Positions 35,400-43,458 of a stretch of DNA of 64,000 bases are shown in pieces (within the stretch, counting starts at the first letter, position 1; every line of letters starts with the position of its first letter). The stretch spans positions 1,488,001 to 1,552,000 of the forward strand of contig NZ_WIXO01000001.1 in assembly GCF_009709575.1 (NCBI RefSeq). Reading direction: 5' to 3'. This stretch comes from Streptomyces taklimakanensis (GTDB lineage Bacteria; Actinomycetota; Actinomycetes; Streptomycetales; Streptomycetaceae). Position numbers and translations under genes: made by a program. The notes beneath the pieces were generated by a model. That model saw only the letters and a program-made list of their open reading frames with translations, made no database searches and had not been told where the DNA came from.

Positions 35400-36755
35400 C
35401 TAGGGGAGGGCCGGCGCGGCGGCGCCCGCGGGGCGGGACGCGAGGGCGGCGCGGTAGTGCTCCACCGTGCCTCGGGCGGCCTGTTCCCAGGTGAAGCGGC
35501 GCAGCACCCGCTCCCGACCGGCCGCGCCCAGCCGCACCCTCAGCTCCGGATCGCCCAGCAGGCGGCCCAGCGCCGCGGCGAGCGCGCCGGCGTCTCCCGG
35601 GGGCACCGCCAGGCAGGTCTCGCCGTCGGGTCCGGCGACCTCGGGGATCGCGCCGCCGGTGGTGGCGACCAGCGGGGTGCCGGTGGCCATGGCCTCGGCG
35701 GCGGGGAGGGAGAAGCCCTCGTAGAGGGAGGGGACGCAGGCGACCTGGGCGCCGCGCACCAGGTCGGCCAGTTCCCGGTCGTCGATGCCCTTGACGAACT
35801 CGACCGCGCCGCCGAGGCCGTAGCGCTCGACGGCGTCGGCCACGGGGCCCTTCTCGGGACGCTTGCCGACGACCACCAGGTGGGCGTCGGCGTGTTCGGT
35901 GCGGACCTTGGCCAGCGCCTCGACGAGGTGGACGAGGCCCTTGAGGGGGACGTCGGCGCTGGAGGTGGTGACGATGCGTCCGGGCACCTCGGGCACGGAC
36001 GCGTCGGGCGAGAACAGCCGGGCGTCGGCGCCGATGGGCACGACGTGGATCCGCTCGGGGCGCACCCCGAGGTCCTCGGTGATCTCCCGGCGGGAGGAGC
36101 CGGAGACGGTCAGCACGGTCGGCAGCCGCCGGGCGACGCGCTTCTGCATCCGGGTGAAGCCGTACCAGCGGCGCACCGAGGCCCGCCGCTTCCAGCCCTC
36201 GGCGGCGGCCAGGTCCAGCCGGCGGTCCACGGTGATGGGGTGGTGGACGGTGGTGATCAGGGGGAAGCCGAGCCGTTCCAGGCCGAGCAGCCCGTAGCCG
36301 AGGGTCTGGTTGTCGTGGACGACGTCGAACTGCCCGCGCCGGGCGGCCAGGTGACGACGGGCGCGCAGCGAGAAGGTCAACGGCTCGGGGAAGCCACCGG
36401 TCCACATGGTGGCGACCTCCAGCGCGTCGATCCAGTCGCGGTACTCCTCGCGCTTCGGCGTGCGGAAGGGGTCGGGCTGGCGGTAGAGGTCGAGGCTGGG
36501 GAGTTCGGTGAGGGTGACGCTCCCCGGCAGGTCCCGGTCGTCGTCCAGGACGGGGTAGGGCTGGGCGCCGATGACCTCGACGCGGTGGCCGAGGCGGGCC
36601 AGTTCACGGGAGAGGTGGCGGACGTAGACGCCCTGCCCGCCGCAGAACGGGTTCCCCTTGTAGGTGAGCAGCGCGATCCGCAGCGGCCGGTCGCCGTCGG
36701 CGGCCGCGCTCGCCAGGGGTCCGGGCACGGCGTCCCGGGTGGCCTCTGCCGTCAC
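35400..36755 (-). CDS. GT4-family glycosyltransferase
   Basis: A 451-residue GT-B fold retaining glycosyltransferase. The N-terminal domain opens IALLTYKGNPFCGGQGVYVRHLSRELARLGH, the nucleotide-sugar enzyme's glycine loop. The central linker includes LTVSGSSRREI. The C-terminal domain has ADVPLKGLVHLVEAL and LVVVGKRPEKGP, and the signature E-x7-E reads PSLYEGFSLPAAEAMATGTPLVAT. The GTG at 36755 follows AAGGGGG. It leads a three-gene operon and is divergent from a KstR-like regulator. Donor and acceptor are unknown. A short (GTGCGG)n run lies after its stop at 35355-35384. Confidence 0.88.
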   Translation of the reverse strand: MTAEATRDAVPGPLASAAADGDRPLRIALLTYKGNPFCGGQGVYVRHLSRELARLGHRVEVIGAQPYPVLDDDRDLPGSVTLTELPSLDLYRQPDPFRTPKREEYRDWIDALEVATMWTGGFPEPLTFSLRARRHLAARRGQFDVVHDNQTLGYGLLGLERLGFPLITTVHHPITVDRRLDLAAAEGWKRRASVRRWYGFTRMQKRVARRLPTVLTVSGSSRREITEDLGVRPERIHVVPIGADARLFSPDASVPEVPGRIVTTSSADVPLKGLVHLVEALAKVRTEHADAHLVVVGKRPEKGPVADAVERYGLGGAVEFVKGIDDRELADLVRGAQVACVPSLYEGFSLPAAEAMATGTPLVATTGGAIPEVAGPDGETCLAVPPGDAGALAAALGRLLGDPELRVRLGAAGRERVLRRFTWEQAARGTVEHYRAALASRPAGAAAPALP

Positions 36756-36782
36756 TCACGGCCCCCTTCTGGCAGGTCCTCG

Positions 36783-36915
36783 CGGCGGAACTTCCGCCGG
36801 AGCGTAACCGCTCGCATTAATCTGGAACAAGTTTCAAAGAGGCCCGGACGCGCTCGGCGGGTGCCCCGGTCCGGTGGCGCCCCGCGGTCCGGACCCGCAA
36901 GATTACCGGCCGGTA
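36783..36915. promoter_or_regulatory. KstR-type operator and two further palindromes
   Basis: TGGAACAAGTTTCA at 36823-36836 matches the known KstR half-site pattern TnnAACnnGTTnnA at every fixed position. CGGCGGAACTTCCGCCG (36783-36799) is a perfect 17-bp palindrome, and TACCGGCCGGTA (36904-36915) a perfect 12-bp one. All lie in the 282-base gap between the divergent glycosyltransferase (from 36755) and the KstR-like gene (from 37038). Confidence 0.65.
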
Positions 36916-37037
36916 GGCGATCCGGAGCGAGCCGGTCCGGGTGATTCACACCACGGCCCCCTCCTGGGAGGATGCGGTCCCGCCCCGCCACCGCGAGGCG
37001 GCGGTCGCGGCGGGCAGGACACGGCGGAGCCGAACGG

Positions 37038-37706
37038 ATGGCAGAAGCGATGACGGAACAGTCCAATCCCCCCTCCCCGAGCGCCTTCCCGGGTCGCCCC
37101 TCGGCCCCCTCCGCCGCGCCGCTCACCGAGCGTCAGGAGGCGCGCCGCCGCCGCATCCTGGAGGCCAGTGCCGAACTGGCCCGGCGCGGCGGCTTCGAGG
37201 CGGTGCAGATGCGCGAGGTGGCCGAGTCCTCGAACGTGGCGCTGGGGACGCTCTACCGCTACTTCCCCTCCAAGGTCCACCTGCTGGTCGCCACCATGTA
37301 CGACCAGTTGGAACGGTTGCACGGGACGCTGCACAGCCGACCGCCGCGGGAGGCGGAACCGGCGGCCCGGGTGGCGCAGACGCTGCTGCGCGCCTTCCGC
37401 TCGCTGAGACGGGACCCGAACCTGGCCGACGCGATGCTCCGCGCGTTCACCTTCGCCGACCGCTCCGCGGGTCCGGAGGTGGACGCGGTGTCCCGGCTCA
37501 CCGCGGCGATCGTCCTGGACGCCATGGGACGGCGGGAGCCGCCGACGCCCGAGCTGCTCTCGGTGGTCCGCGTGGTCGGGCACACCTGGCACTCGGCGCT
37601 GATCGCCTGGATCTCCGGAAGGGCCTCCGTCGAACAGGTGCACACCGACATCGGAACGGTGTGCGCCCTGATCCCCGGGGGCGCCCCGGAGACCGCGCGC
37701 CGGTAG
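37038..37706 (+). CDS. TetR-family regulator, KstR-like
   Basis: A 222-residue TetR protein. The DNA-binding region reads ARRRRILEASAELARRGGFEAVQMREVAESSNVALGTLYRYFPSKVHLLVA (about residues 37-87), very close in wording to mycobacterial KstR, whose recognition helix contains VGTLYRYFPSKVHLL. KstR represses sterol and lipid catabolism genes and is released by CoA thioesters of sterol intermediates. The C-terminal ligand domain also looks KstR-like in length. The ATG at 37038 has GGAG upstream; 37050 and 36972 are alternatives. A KstR-type site upstream predicts autoregulation and control of the divergent operon. Confidence 0.82.
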   Translation: MAEAMTEQSNPPSPSAFPGRPSAPSAAPLTERQEARRRRILEASAELARRGGFEAVQMREVAESSNVALGTLYRYFPSKVHLLVATMYDQLERLHGTLHSRPPREAEPAARVAQTLLRAFRSLRRDPNLADAMLRAFTFADRSAGPEVDAVSRLTAAIVLDAMGRREPPTPELLSVVRVVGHTWHSALIAWISGRASVEQVHTDIGTVCALIPGGAPETARR

Positions 37707-37744
37707 GCGGGGCCGCCCGCCCGGCGGCGTCGCCCGACGGAGCG

Positions 37745-37780
37745 CCGGAGCCGGGCCGGGGTGCCCCGACCCGGCTCCGG
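37745..37780. terminator. Long hairpin between convergent genes
   Basis: A 17-base arm at 37745-37761 (CCGGAGCCGGGCCGGGG) pairs with 37764-37780 with one mismatch, followed by TTCTATTCC, between genes ending at 37706 and 37836. A run of GGTTCC/GGCTCC hexamers follows. Confidence 0.75.
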
Positions 37781-37835
37781 TTCTATTCCGGTTCCGGTTC
37801 CGGCTCCGGCTCCGGACCGACGGAGGTCCGCGCCG

Positions 37836-39434
37836 TCACCTGCCGGCCTGGAGTGCCCCCCAGGTGCCGCCTCCGACGACGCCGTCCACGGCCAGGCCGC
37901 GGCTGCGCTGGTAGTCGCGGACGGCCGTCTCGGTGTCGGGCCCGAAGAGGCCGTCGATCTCGACGGTGCGGCCGTGCGCGGCGGTGAGAGCGCGTTGGAG
38001 CCGCCGCACGTCGGCTCCCGCATCGCCCCTCCGCAGCGTCGGCCTGGTGCCCGCCGACAGCAGGGCCGTCCAGGTGCGGGCCCCCACGACGCCGTCGACG
38101 CTCAGGCCGCGGCTGCGTTGGAACTCCCTGACGGCGCTCCCGGTGCGGGACCCGAAGATCCCGTCCACCTCGCCGGCCTCGAAGCCGGTCTGGTTCAGCA
38201 GGTGCTGGGCGGCCCCGACCTGCGCGCCGGTGGAGCCCTCCCGCAGGGTGCCGTAGGAGGCGTGGTCCAACTGGACGGGGGCGTCGGCGTCGCCGTCGCG
38301 GACCAACTGCATGTAGTAGGTCCAGTTCCAGTTGGGGCCGGGGTCGGTGTGGTCGTTGCCCGGCACCTCGTGGTGGCCGACGATGTGGGAGCGGTCCTTG
38401 GGGATGCCGTGGCGGTCGCACAGGTGGCGGGTGAGCGCGGCCGAGGAGCGGTACATCGCGTCGGTGAACCAGGCGGGGTTGTCGACGTAGCCCTCGTGCT
38501 CGATCCCGATGGAGTAGGCGTTGCCGGAGCGGGCGTGCCAGGCGGTGTCCCGGTCCCGGACCGTCTGTGTGACCTCGCCGTCGGAGGACCGGATCACGTA
38601 GTGGGCGCTGACGTCGGAGTCGGGGTTCCGGAACCAGCTGATCGATCCGGCGTAGGAGCCCTGGGTGACGTGGACGACCACGTGGGTGATCGACGAACTG
38701 CGGCCGGGGGTGTAGTTGCTCGAATGGGCCGCCACCCACCGCGCGGGCGGGTAGTCGGTGCTCAGGACGCCCACCTCGGAGGCGTCGGCGGACGCCACGG
38801 GCTCGCCCAGCGGAGCGACCCCCGCGTAGCGGCCGAGCTCGGGCTCGACGTCTCCGGCCGGCACGGTGACGCGCTCGCCGGCGGGGGTCAGCGCGCTGAA
38901 GCCCTCGGCGAGGAAGTCGTAGACGGTGTCGGCGTACAGCCGCGCCGCGCGGTCGTCCTCGGCGCCGCCGTAGCGGGCCACCACCGGGTACCAGGCGTCC
39001 GGGTCACGGCGTTCGGCGGCGTCCAGGCCCACCGCGTCGGCGTGGGCGCGCAGGACGGCGGCGCCGCCGAGGATGTTGGCGGCGGTGTCCCGCCTCAGCT
39101 CCGCCTCCGGTCGGCCGGTCAGTTCGGCGGCCTCGCCCAGGGTGTCCCGAGTGGCGTTGTCCACCAGGTGCATCACGCCGTAGCCGCCCGCGTGGCTGGG
39201 CTTTCCGTCGTGGTCGTCGAGATGGGTCTCCCCGTAGCCGACGGCGACGAGGAGGTCGCGGGGGACCTGGAACTCCTCGGCGGCCCGCTCGAACGCCCGA
39301 TTCACCGGTGCGCGCGCCGCCCGCTCGGCGGGTTGGGCGCCGGCGGGTTGGGCGCCGACGAGCAGGGCGGCCGCGGTCAGACCGCCGACGACGGTCGGCA
39401 GCACCCGTCCGCGGGTGGGGGGACGCAGGGACAT
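37836..39434 (-). CDS. Secreted N-acetylmuramoyl-L-alanine amidase with two peptidoglycan-binding domains
   Basis: A 532-residue exported wall hydrolase. Residues 1-33 are a Sec signal. Residues 40-170 form a lysozyme/transglycosylase-like region (EEFQVPRDLLVAVGYGETHLDDHDG, GGYGVMHLVDN). The Amidase_2 domain spans about 230-370, with the zinc-site histidines in THVVVHVTQGSYAGSISWF and HIVGHHEVPGNDHTDPGPNWNW and the core DTAWHARSGNAYSIGIEHEGY. Two PG_binding_1 modules end the protein (LREGSTGAQVGAAQHLLNQTG...; LRRGDAGADVRRLQRALTAA...). It cuts the muramyl-alanine bond, probably for growth or lysis. Long leader region upstream. Confidence 0.9.
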   Translation of the reverse strand: MSLRPPTRGRVLPTVVGGLTAAALLVGAQPAGAQPAERAARAPVNRAFERAAEEFQVPRDLLVAVGYGETHLDDHDGKPSHAGGYGVMHLVDNATRDTLGEAAELTGRPEAELRRDTAANILGGAAVLRAHADAVGLDAAERRDPDAWYPVVARYGGAEDDRAARLYADTVYDFLAEGFSALTPAGERVTVPAGDVEPELGRYAGVAPLGEPVASADASEVGVLSTDYPPARWVAAHSSNYTPGRSSSITHVVVHVTQGSYAGSISWFRNPDSDVSAHYVIRSSDGEVTQTVRDRDTAWHARSGNAYSIGIEHEGYVDNPAWFTDAMYRSSAALTRHLCDRHGIPKDRSHIVGHHEVPGNDHTDPGPNWNWTYYMQLVRDGDADAPVQLDHASYGTLREGSTGAQVGAAQHLLNQTGFEAGEVDGIFGSRTGSAVREFQRSRGLSVDGVVGARTWTALLSAGTRPTLRRGDAGADVRRLQRALTAAHGRTVEIDGLFGPDTETAVRDYQRSRGLAVDGVVGGGTWGALQAGR

Positions 39435-39895
39435 TCTTCCTCCCGGTCAGCATGTGCGTGGGGGGTGAGCACGCGCTGCTCGCTCACGCCGATGGACTGG
39501 GGAGTTCCTATCGGCAAGACATGAACACGTCAATAACGCCCCGACAACGGCGCCTCTCCCGCCCACCACCCGACGGGAACCGGACGCACGCGCCGGGAGA
39601 CGCCGAACACGGACGCGCCACCATCACCGAGTCCACCCGCCGAGTCCGTCCGCCGATCCCGCCACCGCCCACGGGGACGCCCCCGATGCGACCGTCCCCG
39701 CACCGGGGGATTCCGACCCCCCGAAGAGGGTGGCGTCCCGAACTACGCGCGTCAACGAAATGCGCCGACGGCGACGGGAGTTCATTGGTCGCACCTCTGG
39801 AGGGGAAGCGGGGGACGGCGGCGGGAAGGGGCGCGCCGGCACCCGGGCCACGGTGTGATCCTCCTCCCGGCGGCGACGACGCTCCCCCCGCGGCC
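39435..39895. other. Gene-poor gap upstream of the cobalamin riboswitch
   Basis: About 460 bases between the divergent amidase gene and the B12 riboswitch. It must carry both promoters. On the minus strand an ATG at 39785 after AGAGG opens a 53-codon frame (MNSRRRRRISLTRVVRDATL...) to 39624; this could be a small gene but has no other support. I see no other structure there. Confidence 0.35.
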
Positions 39896-40080
39896 CGTTA
39901 GAGTGAGCCGGAGAACGTCTGTGTCCGAGTGGGGAAAGCCGGTGCGAATCCGGCGCTGACCCGCAACCGTGAGCGCGGCGGGCCCCGTCCGCCGGTGCGA
40001 GCCGGAGCACCCGCCCGGACGCGAAGGCTCCCGGTGCCGCCTCCCCGCCCCGCGTGGACGCGGCGCCGGCGCCGGCACCG
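39895..40080 (+). promoter_or_regulatory. Cobalamin (adenosylcobalamin) riboswitch
   Basis: The B12-box core is clear at 39937-39972: AGCCGGTGCGAATCCGGC followed by GCTGACCCGCAACCGTGA. This is the conserved region of cobalamin riboswitches. Upstream GAACGTCTGTGTC and downstream GCCGGTGCGAGCCGGAGCACCCGCC fit the flanking helices. Limits are approximate. It lies 105 bases ahead of the first gene of the ECF operon and would shut expression when adenosylcobalamin is abundant. Confidence 0.93.
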
Positions 40081-40184
40081 TCGAGGAATGCGGAGCCGAG
40101 CCCGGTGTGCCCCGTGCGCGAGCGCGGCCGGCCGTCCGTGCCCGGCCGGCACCACCCTCGGGAACGCACGAGAAAGGCACCGCC

Positions 40185-41513
40185 ATGTCCCTGCGTCGCA
40201 CCGCCGCGGCCCTGACCGCGGCCACCGCGCTCTGCGCGGTCGCGGCCCCGTCCGCCGCCGCCGACGAGTCACCGCCCGCGCAGGCCCCGACGCAGACCCC
40301 GACGCAGCGGGAGCTGCCGTCCGCGTTGTACGGGCAGGGCGATCCGCAGTACGACGCCGTGTGGCGACAGTCCACGGCACTGCTGGCCCAGGACACGGTC
40401 GGGGTGGAGCCCGCGGAGAAGGCCGTGGAGTGGCTGGTCCGACAGCAGTGCGAGGACGGCTCCTTCGCCGCCTACCGCCCCGACCCCACCGAGCCGTGCA
40501 CGACCGAGACGGCGGCCGACGTCAACGCCACCGCCCTCGCCGTCCAGGCGCTGGCCGCCCTCGGCGGGCACGACGAGCGGGTGGAGCGGGCCGTGGAGTG
40601 GCTGAAACTCGTTCAGAACGACGACGGCGGCTGGGGCTACGCCCCGGGCGAGGACAGCGACGCCAACTCCGTCTCCGTCGTGATCGGCGCCCTGGTGGCG
40701 GCCGGCGAGGACCCGGCCGAGGTCCGCGCGGCGGGGGACGGGAGGACCCCGTACGACTCCCTGCTGGGCTTCCGGCTGGGTTGCGACGCCGAGGCCGACG
40801 AGCGCGGCGCCTTCGCCCACCGACCGGACGAGGGCCGGCTGTACGCCAACGACGACGCCACGGCCGCCGCCGTCCCGGCCGCCCTCGGCGAGGACCTGCT
40901 CGTCGAGCCCGGCGGGAGCGACGGCGGCGCCCCGCGGGCCGCCCCCGCCTGCGAGGCCGGCGAGGCCGACGGGAAAACCCGGCAGCCGACCCCCGAGGAG
41001 GCCGCCCAGGGCGGTGCCGCGTACCTGGCGAAGAGGTTGGAGGAGGGCGGCGGCCACCTGAAGTCGGCCATGCCCGGCGCCGAGGAGCAGCCCGACTACG
41101 GCAACACCGCCGACGCCGTGATCGCCCTCGCGGCCGCCGGCCACCGCGAGGCGGCCCGCGACTCCCTGACCTGGCTGGAGAAGAACGCTCCGAAGTGGGA
41201 GGCGTTCGAGACCAGCCCGGCCGCCCTGGGCGGGCTGGTCCTGGCCGCCCGCGCCGCGGGCGGCGACCCGTTCGACTTCGGCGGCACCGACCTGGTGGAG
41301 CTGCTGAACGCCACCGGCCCGGCCCCGGCCGCCGTTCCCGACGGCGGCGGTGACGACGACGGGAACGGCGGCGAGAAGGACGGCGAGAACGACGGCGGGA
41401 CGGACGGTGCCGGCGGCACCCCGCCGGTGTGGGCCCTGATCGGCCTGGGCCTGGCGGTCGGCGCGGGCATCGGTTTCCTGCTCAGCGCCCGGAAGAGGAA
41501 CCGGTCGAAGTGA
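40185..41513 (+). CDS. Secreted, membrane-anchored alpha/alpha-toroid protein under B12 control
   Basis: A 442-residue surface protein. Residues 1-26 are a signal peptide (AAALTAATALCAVAAPSAAA). The body shows prenyltransferase/squalene-oxidase-type helical repeats (EKAVEWLVRQQCEDGSFAAYRP; NATALAVQALAALGGHDERVERAVEWLKLVQNDDGGWGYAPG; GNTADAVIALAAAGHREAARDSLTWLEKNAPKW). This fold is shared with the alpha-domain of eukaryotic transcobalamin and intrinsic factor. A Gly/Asp-rich linker leads to a C-terminal membrane helix (PVWALIGLGLAVGAGIGFLLSA) and KRNRSK. The riboswitch and ECF genes downstream suggest cobalamin capture at the surface; this is inference. Confidence 0.8.
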   Translation: MSLRRTAAALTAATALCAVAAPSAAADESPPAQAPTQTPTQRELPSALYGQGDPQYDAVWRQSTALLAQDTVGVEPAEKAVEWLVRQQCEDGSFAAYRPDPTEPCTTETAADVNATALAVQALAALGGHDERVERAVEWLKLVQNDDGGWGYAPGEDSDANSVSVVIGALVAAGEDPAEVRAAGDGRTPYDSLLGFRLGCDAEADERGAFAHRPDEGRLYANDDATAAAVPAALGEDLLVEPGGSDGGAPRAAPACEAGEADGKTRQPTPEEAAQGGAAYLAKRLEEGGGHLKSAMPGAEEQPDYGNTADAVIALAAAGHREAARDSLTWLEKNAPKWEAFETSPAALGGLVLAARAAGGDPFDFGGTDLVELLNATGPAPAAVPDGGGDDDGNGGEKDGENDGGTDGAGGTPPVWALIGLGLAVGAGIGFLLSARKRNRSK

Positions 41514-42250
41514 GCGTGCCGCACGCCCCGCGGTCCCCCGTCCGCGCCACGGTCCGCACCGCCCCGCGCGCCGCCCTCCGCACCGTCCTGCCGGCCCTCC
41601 TGGGAGCCGGCGTCCTCGCGGTGGCCGGCGCGGCGCCCGCGCACGCCCAGGGGTACCGCTACTGGTCCTTCTGGGAACGGAACGGCGACGCCTGGGCCTA
41701 CGCCACCCAGGGTCCCGGCACGCTGCGCCCCGAGGACGGCGACGTGTTGGGCTTCCGGTTCGCGGTGAGCGAGGACTCCGCCGACGCCGCCGAGCCGCGC
41801 GGCGCGGCGTCCTTCGAGGCGATCTGCGGCGGCACCGATCCGGAACCGGGCTCCAAGCGGGTGGCGCTCAGCGTCGACTTCGGCGACCGAGCCGACGCGC
41901 CCTCCGGTGAGACCCCGCCGAAGGGCCGCACCGCCTGCGCGGTCGTCCCCGAGGACGGGACCGCCGCCGAGGCGCTGGCCGCCGAGCTGAAGCCGCTGCG
42001 GTACAACTCCGAGTCGCTGCTGTGCGCCATCGCCGGCTATCCGCGGACGGGCTGCGGCGAGCAGATCTCCGGCTCCGACCGGGAGACCGGCACCGACGCC
42101 ACGGCCGGTCCCTCCGACGGCGCCTCCGAGGCCGACGGCGCCTCCGAGGCCACCGACGGCGGTCCGTCCGTCGGGCTGCTCGTGGGCGCCGCGGCCGTCG
42201 CCGCCCTGGGCGCCGCGGCCGTCCTGCGGGCCCGACGACGCCGGTCATGA
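41510..42250 (+). CDS. SCO2322-family secreted, C-terminally anchored protein
   Basis: A 246-residue protein whose GTG start overlaps the upstream stop by 4 bases. A signal peptide covers residues 1-44, ending AAPAHAQ. The mature part begins GYRYWSFWERNGDAWAYATQGPGTLRPEDGDVLGFRFAVSED, the hallmark of the SCO2322 family. Cysteines in EAICGG, TACAV, LLCAIAG and TGCGEQ could form disulphides. A C-terminal helix (SVGLLVGAAAVAALGAAAVL) with RARRRRS anchors it. The family has no assigned function. Its constant position between the toroid and the ECF T gene suggests a second surface component. Confidence 0.85.
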   Translation: MSVPHAPRSPVRATVRTAPRAALRTVLPALLGAGVLAVAGAAPAHAQGYRYWSFWERNGDAWAYATQGPGTLRPEDGDVLGFRFAVSEDSADAAEPRGAASFEAICGGTDPEPGSKRVALSVDFGDRADAPSGETPPKGRTACAVVPEDGTAAEALAAELKPLRYNSESLLCAIAGYPRTGCGEQISGSDRETGTDATAGPSDGASEADGASEATDGGPSVGLLVGAAAVAALGAAAVLRARRRRS

Positions 42251-43458
42251 GCCCACGCCCGACCGTCCCCACCCCCTCCGCCCTCGTCACCGCGCTGCGC
42301 GCCCCGCGGGCGACCCGGGCGGGCGCCCTGCACGCCGGCGCGTGGTGGCTGTGGGCGCTCGGATTGGCCACGGCCGCCTCGCGCACCACCAACCCGCTGC
42401 TGCTCGCCCTGCTCGTCGCCGTCACCGGGTACGTCGTCGCGGCCCGCCGCACCGACGCGCCCTGGGCACGCGGCTACGGCGTCTTCCTCAGGATCGCCCT
42501 GCTGGTGCTGGCCGTCCGGCTGGTGTTCGCGACGCTGCTGGGCTCCCCGATCCCCGGCACCGTGGTGCTGTTCACCCTCCCCGAGGTCCCGTTGCCCGAG
42601 TGGGCGCAGGGGGTGCGGCTGGGCGGCCGGGTCACGGCCGAGGGCCTGACCTTCGCCCTGTACGAGGGAATGAAACTGGCCACCATGCTGGTGTGCGTCG
42701 GCGCGGCCAACGCCCTGGCCAGTCCGGTGCGGTTGCTGAAGTCCCTGCCGGCCGCGCTGTACGAGGCGGGGGTGGCGGTGGTCGTGGCGATGACGTTCGC
42801 CCCGCACCTGGTCGCCGACGTGCGGCGGCTGCGCGCGGCCCGCCGGCTGCGTGGCCGCGACGACCGGGGGATCGGGGCGGTGCTGCGGATCGGGCTGCCC
42901 GTCCTGGAGGGCGCGCTGGAGCGGTCGGTGGCGCTGGCCGCCTCCATGGACGCCCGCGGCTACGGCCGCACCGCTCGGGTGCCGCCCGCCGTGCGCCGCA
43001 CCACCGCCGCCCTCACCCTGGGTGGGCTGCTGGGCGTGTGCGTGGGCACCTACGGGCTGATGGCCGCCCAGGGCGCCGCCCTGGGGCTGCCGGTGCTGCT
43101 GCCGGGACTGGCCGCCGCGCTCGGCGGGCTGTGGCTGGGCGGACGCCGCTCGGTGCGCACCCGCTACCGGCCCGACCGCTGGGGGGCACGGGCCTGGCTG
43201 GTGTCGGCCTCCGGCGCGGTCGTCGCCGCGGCCGTGATCCGGGCCGCGTCCACCGCCCCCGAGGCGCTCCGCCCGTCCGTGGTCCCGCTGACCGCGCCCG
43301 AGTTGCCGCTGTGGCCCGCGGCGGCCGTCCTGCTCGGACTGCTCCCGGCCCTCGTCGCCCCCGTTCCGGCCTCCTCGACGGCCGGGCCGGAAGCGGGCGG
43401 CGGGGCCGGGCGGCGGTCCGGGAGAACCCCGTCGGCGAAGGAGACATCCCGCGCATGA
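42247..43458 (+). CDS. ECF transporter transmembrane (T) component, CbiQ-like
   Basis: A 403-residue membrane protein that couples the ATPases to the substrate-binding S component. The N-terminal half has several membrane helices (LHAGAWWLWALGLATAA, NPLLLALLVAVTGYVVA, FLRIALLVLAVRLVFATLLG). The coupling region carries the Ala-Arg motifs diagnostic for the family: RRLRAARRLRGRD and ALAASMDARGYGRT. The C-terminal 150 residues add hydrophobic segments beyond the usual length. ATG overlaps the previous stop as ATGA. Confidence 0.9.
   Translation: MSPRPTVPTPSALVTALRAPRATRAGALHAGAWWLWALGLATAASRTTNPLLLALLVAVTGYVVAARRTDAPWARGYGVFLRIALLVLAVRLVFATLLGSPIPGTVVLFTLPEVPLPEWAQGVRLGGRVTAEGLTFALYEGMKLATMLVCVGAANALASPVRLLKSLPAALYEAGVAVVVAMTFAPHLVADVRRLRAARRLRGRDDRGIGAVLRIGLPVLEGALERSVALAASMDARGYGRTARVPPAVRRTTAALTLGGLLGVCVGTYGLMAAQGAALGLPVLLPGLAAALGGLWLGGRRSVRTRYRPDRWGARAWLVSASGAVVAAAVIRAASTAPEALRPSVVPLTAPELPLWPAAAVLLGLLPALVAPVPASSTAGPEAGGGAGRRSGRTPSAKETSRA

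Noticed and set aside
37781..37826. GGTTCC/GGCTCC hexamer run after a terminator, considered as a repeat locus
   Set aside because: Short, degenerate and at the trailing side of a hairpin; similar low-complexity runs are common at this GC content.
39624..39785. A 53-codon minus-strand frame starting MNSRRRRR
   Set aside because: A weak AGAGG is present, but nothing else supports it; kept only as a note in the description of the gap.
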